A DNA stretch of 64,000 nucleotides from Entoloma clypeatum (GCA_963565915.1 OY751486.1:4464001-4528000); one strand, 5' to 3'. Positions 35,889-46,813 are shown, numbered from the stretch's first letter. The notes: generated from the letters alone by a model not told the origin. Program-made: numbers and translations.

Positions 35889-38800
35889 TTACAAGCGCGA
35901 TAAGGGGCCTGGCTTAGTTGGTTGAGCGGAGTGGAAGTCCGCTACCGTATCCACTGCGTGTTCAAGCTCAGATGCGGGTAACCAAGAAAACTCTTCACTG
36001 GTGTCTTCATAACCTAACCAGCGGACGAGGTAAAGGAGTTTGCAGCGTCGTCTTTTATCGATCTTTGAGTCGACGATTTCCGCAATTTCGTATTCGGTTT
36101 CTCCGTCCATCTCGAGCGGAGGTGGAGGAGATTGTATCCGATTTGGAATCTCGTTAGGAGTTGCTGGTTCGAGCATGGATATGTGGAAGACGGGGTGTAT
36201 AGCATGCATAGTGTCGGGTAGACGTAGTGTAAAGGAGTGCGTGCCGGGTTGGGCTATGATTTCAAATGGGCCAGCATATTTGTCGGATAACTTTTGGGTG
36301 GGTCGTGTGGTGCGGAAGAACTTAGCTTTAACAAAGACTTCTTGTCCGATGCGGAGCGGGGGAGGCGGAGAACGTCGGACGTCCGCAGGGCCTTGATAAC
36401 GTTGTTGTGCCTCTGCGACAGCAGTCTTTAGTTCTTGATGTAATTCATCTAAGTCGACGATGTATTGTCGAGCTTTATCGGATGCTAGATCACGTTCCGG
36501 ATGGAGTGTAATGTCGGGGTGATAACCTTTGTTGGCGAAGAATGGTGATACACCTGTGGTGGCACTCGGAGTGTTGTTGTAAGCGAACTCCGCAAGCGGA
36601 AGCAAAGCGGACCAGTTGTCTTGCTGGTAGTTGCAGAAAATGCGGAGGTATTGTTCGAGTGTCTGGTTGGTGCGTTCGGTTTGACCATCGCCTTCAGGGT
36701 GATATCCAGAAGTGAAGTGAAGTCTCATATCGAGGGCTTTTGCAAGAGAGCGGAAAAAGCAGGAGACGAATTCAGGTCCGCGATCGGATGTGACATTTTG
36801 TGGAACTCCGTGCTTGGAAAAGACGTGAAGTACGAAAAGGTTTGCTAGGTCTTCGGATGTGCAATTAATGGTGGTAGGGATGAAGATGCCTTGTTTAGTG
36901 AGGCGGTCTACAATGACCAGAATCGCATCGGAGCCAGCGGATGTCGGAAGGGGTTCAATGAAATCCATGGAAATAGAATGCCAGGGACGTTCAGGAATAG
37001 GGAGTTGTTTAAGCAGACCGTAGGGTTTATGACGTTGGGGTTTGGCGCGCATACAAGTGGTACATGACTTGCAATACTTTTTGACGAAGTCGTGCATTCC
37101 AGGCCAAGTGTATTCTCATTGGATAAGACTAATAGTCTTATTTTGACCAGGGTGTCCAGCAAGGATATGGTCGTGCTTATTGCGGAGGATGCGGAGACGG
37201 AGGTCGGATGAGTCGGGAATGTAGATACGTCCATTGTGGAGTAGATAACCTGCTTCATTCACGATCCAGCGTGGATTAGGATTGTCGAGGAAAGAGGTAT
37301 AAATGGGATCGGTCGGAAGAGCGGAGAGGATGTCGGAGCGGAGCTGATCTGTATCCATGATGATTGTGGCACGGAGGACGGGTGTATATAACTCTGTTGC
37401 GCGAAGTGAAGTGGTGAGCTGTTCTTGTGTGAAGATGGGTTTGAAGTTGCTTGGGTTGATGGACGAATAGTCGCTATTTCCCTCTTTAGGGTAGACGTCC
37501 CATCGTCTACTTAAAAGATCGGGCTTCGTACCTAAACGGCCAGGGCGGAAGCGGATGACGAGATTGAACTGGCAGAGGTATTCGGACCAACAAGCTTGTC
37601 GACGTGATAAAATCTTGGTAGTAGAAAAGTACTCAAGATTTTTGTGGTCCGTTATGACATCGATCGGAACAGCGGAGCCTTCAAGGTAGTGATGCCAAAC
37701 CTTGAACGCATCGTGGATCGCTAATAGTTCTTTGTCGTGGGTGTCATAGTTTAACTCGGGAGGTGTAAAGGTGCGGGAGTGGAAAGCGACCGGATGGATT
37801 TCATCGTCAGAGGTGCGGATGGAGAGGATCGCACCCAAAGCGTAGTCGGAGGCATCGGTTTCGACAATAATAGGGCTGTCGGGAATCCAATGCGTAAGAA
37901 CAGGTGCCGTGGTAAAGGCTTTCTTCAAAGTTTTGAAAGATTCGCGAGCGGAGTCGGAGAAGTGCCATTGTGTGTTTTTGTGGGTGAGTCGAGTGAGCGG
38001 AACAGTGATTTCGGAGTAGTAAGGAATGAATCGTCGATAAAACCTAAGAAAGACTGAATGTCTTTGACCTTCCTTGGTTCAGGCCAATCTTGAATAATTT
38101 TGACTTTCTTATCCGACATGCGGAGGCCTGTCGGAGAGAGGATAAAGCCAAGGTATTCAACAGTATCCGTAGAAAACTCGCATTTGTCTGCGCGTGTGTA
38201 TAAGCCGTGTTGTCGGAGACGTCGGAGGACTTCGCGGACATGCTTCCAATGCTCGGAGGGAGAGTCGGAGTAGATGAGGATGTCGTCGAGATATATGGTA
38301 ACATACTTATCGAGCAGGTCGTGGAAGATGTCGTTCATGAAGCGTTGAAAAACGGCTGGGGAGTTGGTGAGTCCAAATGGCATGACAAGCCATTCAAAAG
38401 ACCCGTAGCGCGTGCGGAAGGCGGTTTTCCATTCATCTCCTTCCGCTATGCGGACAAGGTGATAGGCGTGTCGGAGGTTGAGAGCCGTATAAACACTGGC
38501 TTTTCCAGCGGTCTGGAGAAGGTCGGATATGAGCGGAAGCGGATATCGGTCCTTCTTTGAGATTTTGTTAAGACCACGGAAATCGACGCAAAGACGAAGG
38601 GAGCCATCCTTTTTACGAACGAAAAGGACGGGAGCACCGTGCGGGGAGGAAGAGGGTCGGATGAATCCAATGGTGAGGTGTTCGTCAATGAATTCACGGA
38701 GGGCATTGAGTTCGGTTTGTGAAAGGGAGTAGATCGGACCGAACGGAGGAGCGGAGCCCTCTTCAAGTTCGATTTTGAGGTCGTAGGGACGGTGGGGTGG

Positions 38801-39550
38801 AAGAGTGTCTGCTTTTCCTTTACTGAAGACGTCAGCATAGTCGTGGTATTCTTCGGGTACGTTTGTCAAGTCGGGGGTGTCGGAAGCGGATGCGGAGTGA
38901 GCGGAAACGGAGGGAGTCGAAAGGTGAAGTCGAAAGGATTGTGTACCAGGCAATTTGCATGCCCTCATAAATGCGGCTGCGTTAATGAGTGAAATCTGCG
39001 GAGCGGACTGCGGAGGTTCCGGAGGAGGAAGCGTAGCTGTCCTACCTTGGGAGGAGGTCGACGTCAATGTCGGAAACGGCTCTTTTTGCATCTGTGGACG
39101 GAAAGTGATACTGCCCAATACCCAGTCAATCATAGGATTGTGGCGGGTGAGCCAGTTGTATCCAAGAACCACGGAAGAAGCGGAGTCGAGCGGAGTAACA
39201 TAAAAATCCTGTTCAAAGGATTCACCTGAAGGAAAACATATAGGTATTGTTACAACTTGAGTGATAAACGCGTTAGAAGAACCATCGAAAAGCTTTAGTT
39301 CTAAAGGCGGAATAGCGGAGGTCGGAAGATCATAGGCGGAGGAAAAGTTATTGTCAATAAAACAGTGAGTAGATCCTGAATCAATAAGTGCTGGGACAGA
39401 ATCTGAAGAGAAAAAAGAAGATGAGATATTGATATGTAAAGAGTTCGGATCGGAGAGAGCGGATGTGTTAAGTTGGATGGGAGCGGAGGCACGGAGAGAG
39501 TCAACGCAGTCCTCAGACCGTGCTTCATGAGGACCAGTGCCTATTTTTTT
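35889..39550 (-). pseudogene. pol: Pol of element D: PR-RT-RNaseH-IN-chromodomain, disabled
   Basis: Open in the -1 frame from the gag end. It has a protease (ALIDSGSTHCFIDNNF), RT (CVDFRGLNKISKKDRYPLP; TIYLDDILIY), RNase H (ETDASDYALGAILS; TDHKNLEYFS), integrase HHCC (H-X3-H in HDHILAGH, CKSCTTC) and core (MDFIEPLP Asp; SDRGPEF Asp; GQTERTNQT Glu), then a chromodomain-like end (LYLVRWLGYEDTSEEFSWLP). Two lesions are seen. Near 38045 LGF is followed directly by a shifted YRRFIPYY block, as if 10 nt were lost between two TTTT tracts. A TGA at 37116-37118 replaces a likely Arg before EYTWPGM. Otherwise well preserved. Confidence 0.9.
39544..39550 (-). promoter_or_regulatory. Putative -1 frameshift site A_AAA_AAA in element D
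   Basis: In the gag frame the last codons read TCA AAA AAA TAG, so the canonical heptamer A_AAA_AAA abuts the gag stop. A -1 slip enters the pol frame (ATA GGC ACT GGT), which is open through the protease. Confidence 0.75.
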
Positions 39551-40273
39551 GACTTGATCTCCTTACTTTTTTCCTTGGCTTGAGTGCCAACTTGGGCGGC
39601 TTTCCCTTTAGCCTTGGAAGCGGAGGAGGTGGACTTGGGACAGTCCTTGACAGCGTGTCCGACGCTACCGCAGAATAAGCAAAGGTTATTATCGAAACAA
39701 CGTTTGCGTTCTTGATACGTCAGTTTGCCGTCTTTGCCTAATTTATTGGAGAGGTCGGGTTTCGGAGCGGATGTGGAAGCGGAAGCGGTAGCGGGAGCGG
39801 AGGGTTTGGTTGATGATGTTTGTGGAGTGGATTGGTTCGGAGCGGATTGTTTTTTGTCGGACTTGGGAGTGGGTTTATCGGTTCTGGATTTCTCTCATTG
39901 ACGTTCCCAGTAGCGAGCGTCAATAGTATGAGCCGCGGATCGTAGGTCTGGTAAAGACTTGATCTTGGGTTGTTGGGAGAGGATGTCCTTGATCCGATCC
40001 GGAAGTCCGACATAGTAGCGGTGTCGGAGGGAGTTTTCATCCCAGTCAGTCTTGGTAGCAAGACGTTGGAATTCAATGTTGTACTTCAATATCTTTTGAT
40101 TTTCCTTCATCCGTAGGTTGTCCAACTGTTCTTCGGCTTCACCCTGAGGGTCAATGGTACCAAACTCGGGGCGGAGAAGTCGGACGAACTCAGGGAAAGA
40201 ACCCCGCCAATTGGGTTCATCATCATCTAGAATGAAGGGTTCAAAAAATTCGAGTGCTGTGCCTCGGAAGTAA

Positions 40274-40614
40274 TGTTGAACATATTGCCAGATATGTCGC
40301 ACCATGTGCTTGTCACAGGAAGTGACTATAAGTCACTATTACCATATATGTGAGTTTATGGTACAACCACGGACACATGACTTGTTTATGCATTGTTTGT
40401 ACAATGGTCCGTGCGCATATTGGATTAGTATAAATACCCATGTATTTAGTACGATGAATCCTAACTCTTGAACACCCAGTTCTCTGAGACGTTGTAGCTA
40501 GTTCGCTTCTTGATTCCACTAACGTCTCTTAACCAGGTTAGTCTAGCTTCCATATGCCTTCGTACCGCTACGTCTTGAGCGCCCTTTGGGCTGCCTACGT
40601 CGGTTACATCATTA
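40274..40614 (+). repeat. Solo LTR of the copia E family
   Basis: 341 bp, TGTTGAAC...TCATTA, flanked by AGTAA (40269-40273 and 40615-40619). It is the reverse-oriented relative of the copia E LTRs (349 bp). It keeps the ATG of the LTR-encoded ORF0 (40556) and its first residues with conservative changes (MPSYRYVLSALWAAYVGYI). Confidence 0.93.
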
Positions 40615-41217
40615 AGTAAGACATGGCAAAGTTGACTTTGGAATGTTCTGAGTCGAAGTTGTCGTTGTCGGAGAAGTAAAGTTTGCATTGTAAAATGAAT
40701 GCGGAGAGTTTGCGTGGATCGGATCCGTCAAAGGTATCCGGTTCGTTGGCATACGACTTTTTCTTCTTTGTATCTCGACGTTTCAACTCTTTGGTCATGA
40801 GCAGAATGGCTTCAGCTAGATTGGGTTCCTGATCTGGATTGGAATCGGAGTCGTCCAAATCTCCATGTAAACTACCGTCGGAAGGAGGAGGAGATCCTCC
40901 TGGAGGTCTGCCGAATAAGCCAGAATTTAGAGGTGCAGAGGGTTCCGTTGGTGGGTTTAGTGGAGGACTGGCAGGAAGTGGTGGGAGCTGAGAGTCGGAA
41001 GAAGGCGGAGGAACGGATGGTCCGGGGGTAGGAGCGGATGATGATGCTGTGGCTCCTCGAGGGGTAATGGTTACATTGCGTGTTCCTCGAAGAAAAGCAG
41101 AGCGTGGTGTGGAGGATGAATGTTCTGCTGCTGCACGAGCAGTCCTAGTTGTTCGAACTGTATTACGGGTTTGAGACATGTGGGTAGAGGTTGTTGGGTA
41201 AATCAAAGAATGGTGGT

Positions 41218-41228
41218 AGTTCAAATAT
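41218..41228 (-). promoter_or_regulatory. Self-priming primer-binding site of element D
   Basis: On the minus strand ATATTTGAACT begins 2 nt after the LTR end (41231) and is the exact complement of AGTTCAAATAT in the LTR (41495-41485). That LTR segment lies 33 nt downstream of the TATA box start. Confidence 0.75.
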
Positions 41229-41230
41229 AC

Positions 41231-41773
41231 TGTCACGTAGCGTGTTTCTCAACGTCGGAAAACGTCGGACGAGTCGGAGCGGAGTAGCGGAAGAGCAGAA
41301 TGCGGTAAGTGCGACGTTGGCAGAAAGGACCTGGCTTCAACTTGTGTGTTGCGCCCCACTCTTTGATGTGGTCCTCGATTTCGGATTGGCGGATGTCGGA
41401 TGAGCGGATGAGCGGATGAGCGGAGGTGATGGAGAGAATGCTCAAAGGCAAGTAGAGACGGATGCGAATGAGGTGTAACGTATGATATTTGAACTGAGGT
41501 TCTACGACAGGTTTGTACACTATTTATAGTAGACTAGAATGATCAGCATTACTATAAGTGATGTGCAGATATCGGAGTTGACCATCGGAACATTCAGAGT
41601 ACGGAGAGTAACAAATGCAAAGTGAACAACATATGTCTACTTGTAAGTATGGTTGAGATGTTACGTAGTAGAAGTATATTCAATATAAATAGAATGTTGT
41701 TGGAGCGGATGTCGGAGCGGATGAAATGTCGGAGTCGTCGGATAAGTCGGATGTGAATCATATGGTTATGACA
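41231..41773 (-). repeat. 5' LTR of element D (543 bp)
   Basis: Collinear with the left LTR except for 39 bp fewer in the GGATGAGC array. The presumed transcript start AGTTCAAATAT (minus, 41495-41485) lies 33 nt past the TATA box. Confidence 0.95.
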
Positions 41774-41778
41774 CCATG

Positions 41779-43040
41779 GATGGTCCGGCTGATCTGTTTC
41801 CTTTTTCGGAAATAGGTACCCACGATAGTTAGTTAGTTACCCCACCTCCGCCGTTAAAAACTTTTCCGACGCTATATCCTTAATTTTTTTTTGACACCCC
41901 CTTGGAGGGAATCAACTAAAGTTCCATATACTAACCTAGACCGTAACTGCTACAGAAAGGGATAGGTAAGTCTATGGAACGTGAGGAGGAACATGTGAAC
42001 ATACCTCAGCTGATGAGGGAATCAACTCAGGAATGTGAACACGTCCAAGATGGATATATAAGGAGCGGGAATCATTACGTAAGATGGTAACGTGACCGCG
42101 ACATGAAGGACGCGTCATGGTGAAATCTCAACATGCGAGGATGGCAGGATGTGTATCGTAAAGGGCGGTCAATGCACTCCACGTCCCATGTCGATTCACC
42201 CACCGCACACGCGAAGTAGCCCATTGCGGGTGGTAAGAACATCACAACCACCACTCCGTCACGCTACCCCCAACTATCTCGGCGTCGGGCGGGCTACGAC
42301 AGCTGGATCACGATCGATCACTAGGACGAGAAGAAGGCCCAAGCCAACGACCCGGACGTGACGACTGCGAATCGCCTCATGGCCAGCAGCGCTCCGTCTA
42401 TCAAGCCGTGCAAAGTGAGGAAGACAGGCCACCATGTCAACGCCAATGATGGCGACAAGCCGCCGAGTCGCACCACACTCATAGTTCTGTATCTGATGGG
42501 TAAACACAGACGTTGAACTTGCAGTTGAATATCCCGCATGACGGTCCTCATCTGCTTGTTGTGTCATTTGACATCGTGCGAATGGTCCTCCCTTCGCACT
42601 ACTCTCTGGGTCGTTTCACATTGGACCCGACCTTCGGAACATTTATGCAGTTTAGGACTGCGGTACAATCATGGTTCAAGTCACCAAACCGGCCTTCGAG
42701 TCTACGTCCTCGTATGGACTAGTCATTGACGCCCCTTCGCTGGTGCGTTGCTTCAAAGTTCAAACGACTGCCCCCTGCATGATTGCGGACGGGCGATCCA
42801 TGCGGCTTTGTGCGCATTCTCTCATCACTGGCAATAACCAGTTGGATTCGGTGTCCGAGGATGTGAAGACCGACCTTCGACTCAGTCCGACTTCGACTTC
42901 TAGCGAGTGTGGCATGTCACATTCATATGGTGTTGCCTCCCTTATTTGCCGCTCTCACGTTCCGAAGGACAAACACATGGACCTGGCACTCTTTCGACTT
43001 CTCCGCAAGTCCGAATGGTTTCTAGACTGACGTCGGTACC
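41779..43040. other. Intergenic region upstream of the carboxypeptidase gene
   Basis: No transposon ends and no recognisable coding sequence; short frames at 42149-43030 on both strands look random. It probably holds the promoter of the gene starting at 43097. Confidence 0.55.
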
Positions 43041-43046
43041 GATCTC

Positions 43047-43054
43047 TATAAAAA
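43047..43054 (+). promoter_or_regulatory. TATA box of the carboxypeptidase gene
   Basis: TATAAAAA lies 50 nt before the ATG at 43097, a plausible core promoter position for a compact basidiomycete gene. Confidence 0.55.
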
Positions 43055-43096
43055 CTTTCCACAAAACGGTGTGGATCTGTAGTATTCCTGCCTCTC

Positions 43097-45272
43097 ATGA
43101 TTCTCTTCAACCTGCTTTGTATTTTGTCCGCCGTGCCACTGGTCTTGTCAGCGGCAGTCAACAATACTGTGCCCCTTCTTGCAGGCTCGAAGACCTTTGT
43201 CTCGCGAGCGTGGTGGCCGTGGGGGAGGTCCAAGCTCACTTACGTGGAGAACTCCGGAATTTGCGAGACAACGCGTGGCGTTCGCCAAGTTTCGGGTTAT
43301 TTGACAGTGGGGTCAAACATGAACATGGTGAGTGATTTTGAGGATCATGAAGGGGATCGGTCTGGATGAGCCCTGTTCATGTAGTGGTTTTGGTTCTTTG
43401 CCGCGAGGAATTCTCCAGAAAAGGCCCCCTTCACATTATGGTATTCTCCCCTCGATGTATTCGAGAATCGCCAATCTTAACAGGTGTAGGCTGAACGGTG
43501 GACCTGGTTGTTCTTCGATGGTTGGTGTTTTCCGAGGTAGGGAGATTCACCCTTTTGTTCTGCTGCCAGGTTCGATGACTACATTCGGCAGAGAACGGAC
43601 CATGTAAAGTCAACGCTGATACCGCCACCACGGTCAAGAATCCTTACAGGTGAGCTTCTTGGGAAAATTGTCGGACGCGTTTCTGAAAGGTACACTAGCT
43701 GGAACGAGGTCAGCAACAGTACGTGTAATTGGTCAAAACCATGGTTGAATTTCGACTTACTGGCCCATGATACACGTAGTGATCTACATCGATCAACCCA
43801 TTGGAACAGGATTTTCCTACGGAACGAACCCTGTGAACAGTGCGAAAACTGCGGCTCCTTATGTGTGGCAGGCATTCCAAGTGTTGTTTGAGAGCAAATT
43901 GTTCTCGCAATACCAAAGTCGACAGTAAGTTTGCGCTCAGTGCCCTGAAAGGGATTTTGTCTGACCTCACCTTAGATTCAATCTAGCGACCCCGAGCTAC
44001 GGTGGACACTATGGTCCTGCGTTCGCTACCTACTTCAAGCAACAGAATGCTCGTATCGACAACAGGTCCCTTCGTGGAGCGATAAAGCTCAACCTCAATG
44101 CCATGCTCATCAACAAGCTTCGTCGTTTCGGCATGTCTTCGTCATGTACGCACTGACGGTGATGATAGTGGATGGATCGACCCATCCATTCAGAACAAAG
44201 CGTACATCGATTTCGCCAAAGACGCCCCTGGATACGGGCCGCTCGTCTCCGCCTCCGATCTGAAGAAGATGAACGATCAGTATTATGGACCGAACAAATG
44301 CCAAGCTTATCAAAACTCATGCTATGCCGTTAGGGACTCAACCACCTCGGCTTCAAATAAAATATGTATGAATGCAAATAACATCTGTGTATGTACTTTC
44401 GTCTTCAGATGGTTCGGATTGCCGTCCGGTTCTCACTGACATACGAAATTCAGAACAGCATGGCTAAAATCTTGTATGAAAAGCGCGATCCTTATGACTT
44501 ACGGCGAAGCTCTGCTGCCACTTCACCCCCAGAGTCACAGTACTACATCCGCTACCTCGGTCGCCCACCTATCGTGAAGGCCATTGGAGCCAAGGCCAAG
44601 TATGCGGAGTGTTCCACTGCATCGCTCGACAAGTTTGACACAACCGGTGATGTGAGAAGATCCTGCTCTGCCATGGATTGATTGCACCTGACCTCTACCT
44701 GGCAGCCTGCACGAACGTTCTTGCCGGAGTTAGGAGCCTTAGCCGATTCTGGACTGAAAATCTTGATTTGGGTAAGGCTTTCGTCGTTCTTTGTGCATGG
44801 GAGAAGGACTAACACCTCACGGTCAGGCCGGAGACACGGATATCATGTGCGTCCTTCTGACAGACAACCCGCAGAATCAGATCTCTCAGTCCTCTTTTCA
44901 GTTGTAATTGGGTCGGACTTCATCAGGCTATTTTGGCGATGCAATGGTCTGGCAAGACCGCCCTTGCAAAGACGCCTTTCAGGAACATCACGGTCGGCGG
45001 CAAGACGGTGGCAGCGGTTAAGAACGTCAAGAATCTCTCCTTCGCGTAAGTCGCCCTATTGAACGGTGCTCTTGATACGCCGTAATGACCCTTTTTCGAA
45101 TTGCTATGTAGGAGGGTGTATGGTGCCGGACATGAAGTGGTAAGCTCACGTCGCCGTCGTGGTCCCACACAGTGGTTCACTTTTTCATTTGTGTTAGTCT
45201 ATCTTCCAGCCTGCTGCAGCTTTAGCGATTTTTAAACAGGCCATAAACGGGGAAGCGTTGCATTCCGTTTGA
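43097..45272 (+). CDS. Serine carboxypeptidase (peptidase S10), 14 exons
   Basis: Secreted or vacuolar enzyme that removes C-terminal residues from peptides. My exon model: 43097-43327, 43385-43440, 43490-43536, 43592-43649, 43699-43718, 43780-43924, 43976-44116, 44169-44388, 44454-44651, 44706-44771, 44827-44846, 44902-45045, 45112-45139, 45198-45272; total 482 aa, all joins in phase. Residues 1-19 form a signal peptide. S10 blocks: YVENSGICETTRGVRQVSGY, WLNGGPGCSS, IYIDQPIGTGFSYG, the catalytic Ser193 in ATPSYGGHYGP, the catalytic Asp region AGDTDIICNWVG (residues 395-406) and His456 in YGAGHEV. Two oddities: the residue before Ser193 is Pro where the family usually has Glu, and intron 7 (44117-44168) has a GC donor. 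Otherwise it looks intact and is the only convincing host gene here. Confidence 0.9.
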
Positions 45273-45934
45273 GGACTCTTATCTTGATAATTGATGATGA
45301 CATGAGTTTTGTACTACATTCGGAGTTCGAGTTTATGAGGAGTCGGCTTTTCGAGGCAGACCCGCCAAATTATGATGGAGGCTCAATGGTGTTGGAATTT
45401 TTGAGGATAGGTACTTGGGTTTTATTTTGGTAAACAAGTCACTTGTTTTATCATTTCCGCAACTGTCCTCAAGCTGAACTTGCCTCAGTGTCACCTCTTA
45501 TCATTATAAAACATCAGCAAAACCTGATTGGCCCTGGGACTATAGTACAGAGCACTACAGTGTGCTGTAGTGTGGTAGAACAGGGTATTTGGAACAGGGA
45601 GCTCAGTAGTGACCAGGGTCACTACAGAGGACCCTGGTAGGCTGGCAGGCCACTCTGTAGCATTCTGCAGTGTCCTGTAGCAGGCAGCCAGTACTATAAA
45701 GAGATACTTGGGTCCACAACCATGTTGTCAGAATCACACTGTTCAGATGATGATGTGGCACGAAAATTTAAAATTATCATAAAATTCCTATGCTACGAAC
45801 ATGTAAATAAGAGCCCTAGACATGGTATTGATATATCACAGTCCTATGATTAGAGCACGGCCGTGTTACATCTACATCATTAATTACAGGTCCACCAGGT
45901 GATACATCACGCATGATATATCACAGATCTGCCC
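45273..45934. other. Intergenic region with two perfect hairpins
   Basis: No gene seen. Hairpin 1: CACTACAG (45553-45560) and CTGTAGTG (45565-45572), 4-nt loop. Hairpin 2: CCAGGGTC (45613-45620) and GACCCTGG (45630-45637), 9-nt loop. CTGTAG/CTACAG words recur through 45540-45700, which suggests a small unclassified repeat. Confidence 0.5.
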
Positions 45935-45939
45935 GATCT

Positions 45940-46288
45940 TAATGAAGTAACCGACATAGGCAGCCCAAAGGGCGCTCAAGATGTAACGGTACGAAGGCAT
46001 GAAGGAAGCTCAACTAACCTGGTTAAGAGTAACTAAAGGAATTCTAGAAGCTGTACTAGCTTGTTAGTTAACTCAAAGAACTGGGGTGTTCAAGAAGTTA
46101 GGATTCACCGTACTAAATACATGGGTATTTATACTAATCCAATATGCGCACGGACCATTGTACAAACAATACATAAACAAGTCATGCGTCCGTGGTTATA
46201 CCATAAACTCACATATATGGTAATAGTGACTTATAGTCACTTCCTGTGACAAGCACATAGTGCGACATATCTGGCAATATGTTCAACA
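45940..46288 (-). repeat. 3' LTR of copia E
   Basis: 349 bp. In minus orientation it starts TGTTGAACATA and ends TTCATTA, so the usual terminal CA is replaced by TA. I see no difference from the other LTR. Confidence 0.95.
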
Positions 46289-46295
46289 CTCCCCC

Positions 46296-46523
46296 TCACT
46301 TAGAATCCCGGGTAGGTTTTGTAAGTGGAGTATAAGGCTCTTTAAACTCCATTCGGAGTAGAGCACAGAATTTCTCAAATTCCTGGCGACCAAGTGGCTT
46401 AGTAAACATATCAGCCGGATTCTCTGTTCCCGGAACAAACCGTGGTTCGATCAATCCATCTTTAACTCTATCACGTATAGCAAAGTGATGGATTGCTATA
46501 TGTTTGGTTCTGCCTTCAGTGAC
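46296..46523 (-). pseudogene. RNase H end of copia E pol, cut off by gypsy C
   Basis: Reads EGRTKHIAIHHFAIRDRV, then ENPADMFTKPLGRQEF, the usual end of copia RNase H, with a stop at 46296-46298. It is the direct continuation of the pol interrupted at 52679; GTGAC is duplicated at the two breakpoints. Confidence 0.92.
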
Positions 46524-46811
46524 TGTTATGATCGTATTTTCACTTTTCACTTTATCTTATCTTATCTCGATCTTATCTTATCTACATCATATCGCACATG
46601 AGGACATCTCATTATTATCACGCAGCATGACGCTGCCACAACGCAGCCTCATGGAATTTACATATATAAGTAGAGTACTTTCACTTGTATTCGATAGCTT
46701 GTTCTCTTGAGATTCCCGCTGGGTCTCTGGGCAATTCAGTTCGCTTCACATTTCCCACTTCGTTCTTAAGTTTGGGCTCGCGACGTCGTTTGACTTAGCG
46801 TCGCCTCAACA
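46524..46811 (+). repeat. 5' LTR of element C
   Basis: TGTTATGATC...CGCCTCAACA, 288 bp. TCTTATCT-type repeats lie near its start, a TATA box (TATATAAG) at 46663, and the presumed transcript start/self-primer AGCTTGTTCT at 46696-46705. Confidence 0.96.
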
Positions 46812-46813
46812 GA

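Larger units (their letters stand above)
39541..41179 (-). pseudogene. gag: Gag of element D, split by a copia solo LTR
   Basis: Starts at the first ATG of the leader (41179, MSQTRNTVRTTRTARAAAE). It has a Pro/Ser-rich N-terminus, then a retrotransposon gag capsid region (EPDTFDGSDPRKLSAFILQC; LLRPEFGTIDPQGEAEEQL) and one zinc knuckle CLFCGSVGHAVKDC (about 39690-39650). It ends with TCA AAA AAA TAG. The solo LTR 40274-40614 interrupts it, and an in-frame TGA (39895-39897) sits where CGA is likely. Confidence 0.88.
34157..41773 (-). mobile_element. Gypsy element D, full-length chromovirus with antisense gene
   Basis: Bounded by LTRs 34157-34738 and 41231-41773 and a CCATG duplication (34152-34156 and 41774-41778). 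On the minus strand it has a self-priming site, gag, pol with a chromodomain-like end, and a purine tract (aagagggaaat) before the 3' LTR. A spliced gene lies antisense between pol and the 3' LTR. A copia solo LTR, a 10-nt deletion and two TGA stops disable gag and pol. Confidence 0.95.

Noticed and set aside
42149..43030. Small ORFs upstream of the carboxypeptidase as genes
   Set aside because: No family features, mutually overlapping on both strands, and no conserved splice structure.
43097..45272. Carboxypeptidase gene as a pseudogene
   Set aside because: The separate short frames first suggested decay, but all 14 exons join in phase with GT/GC-AG introns and the triad regions are present.
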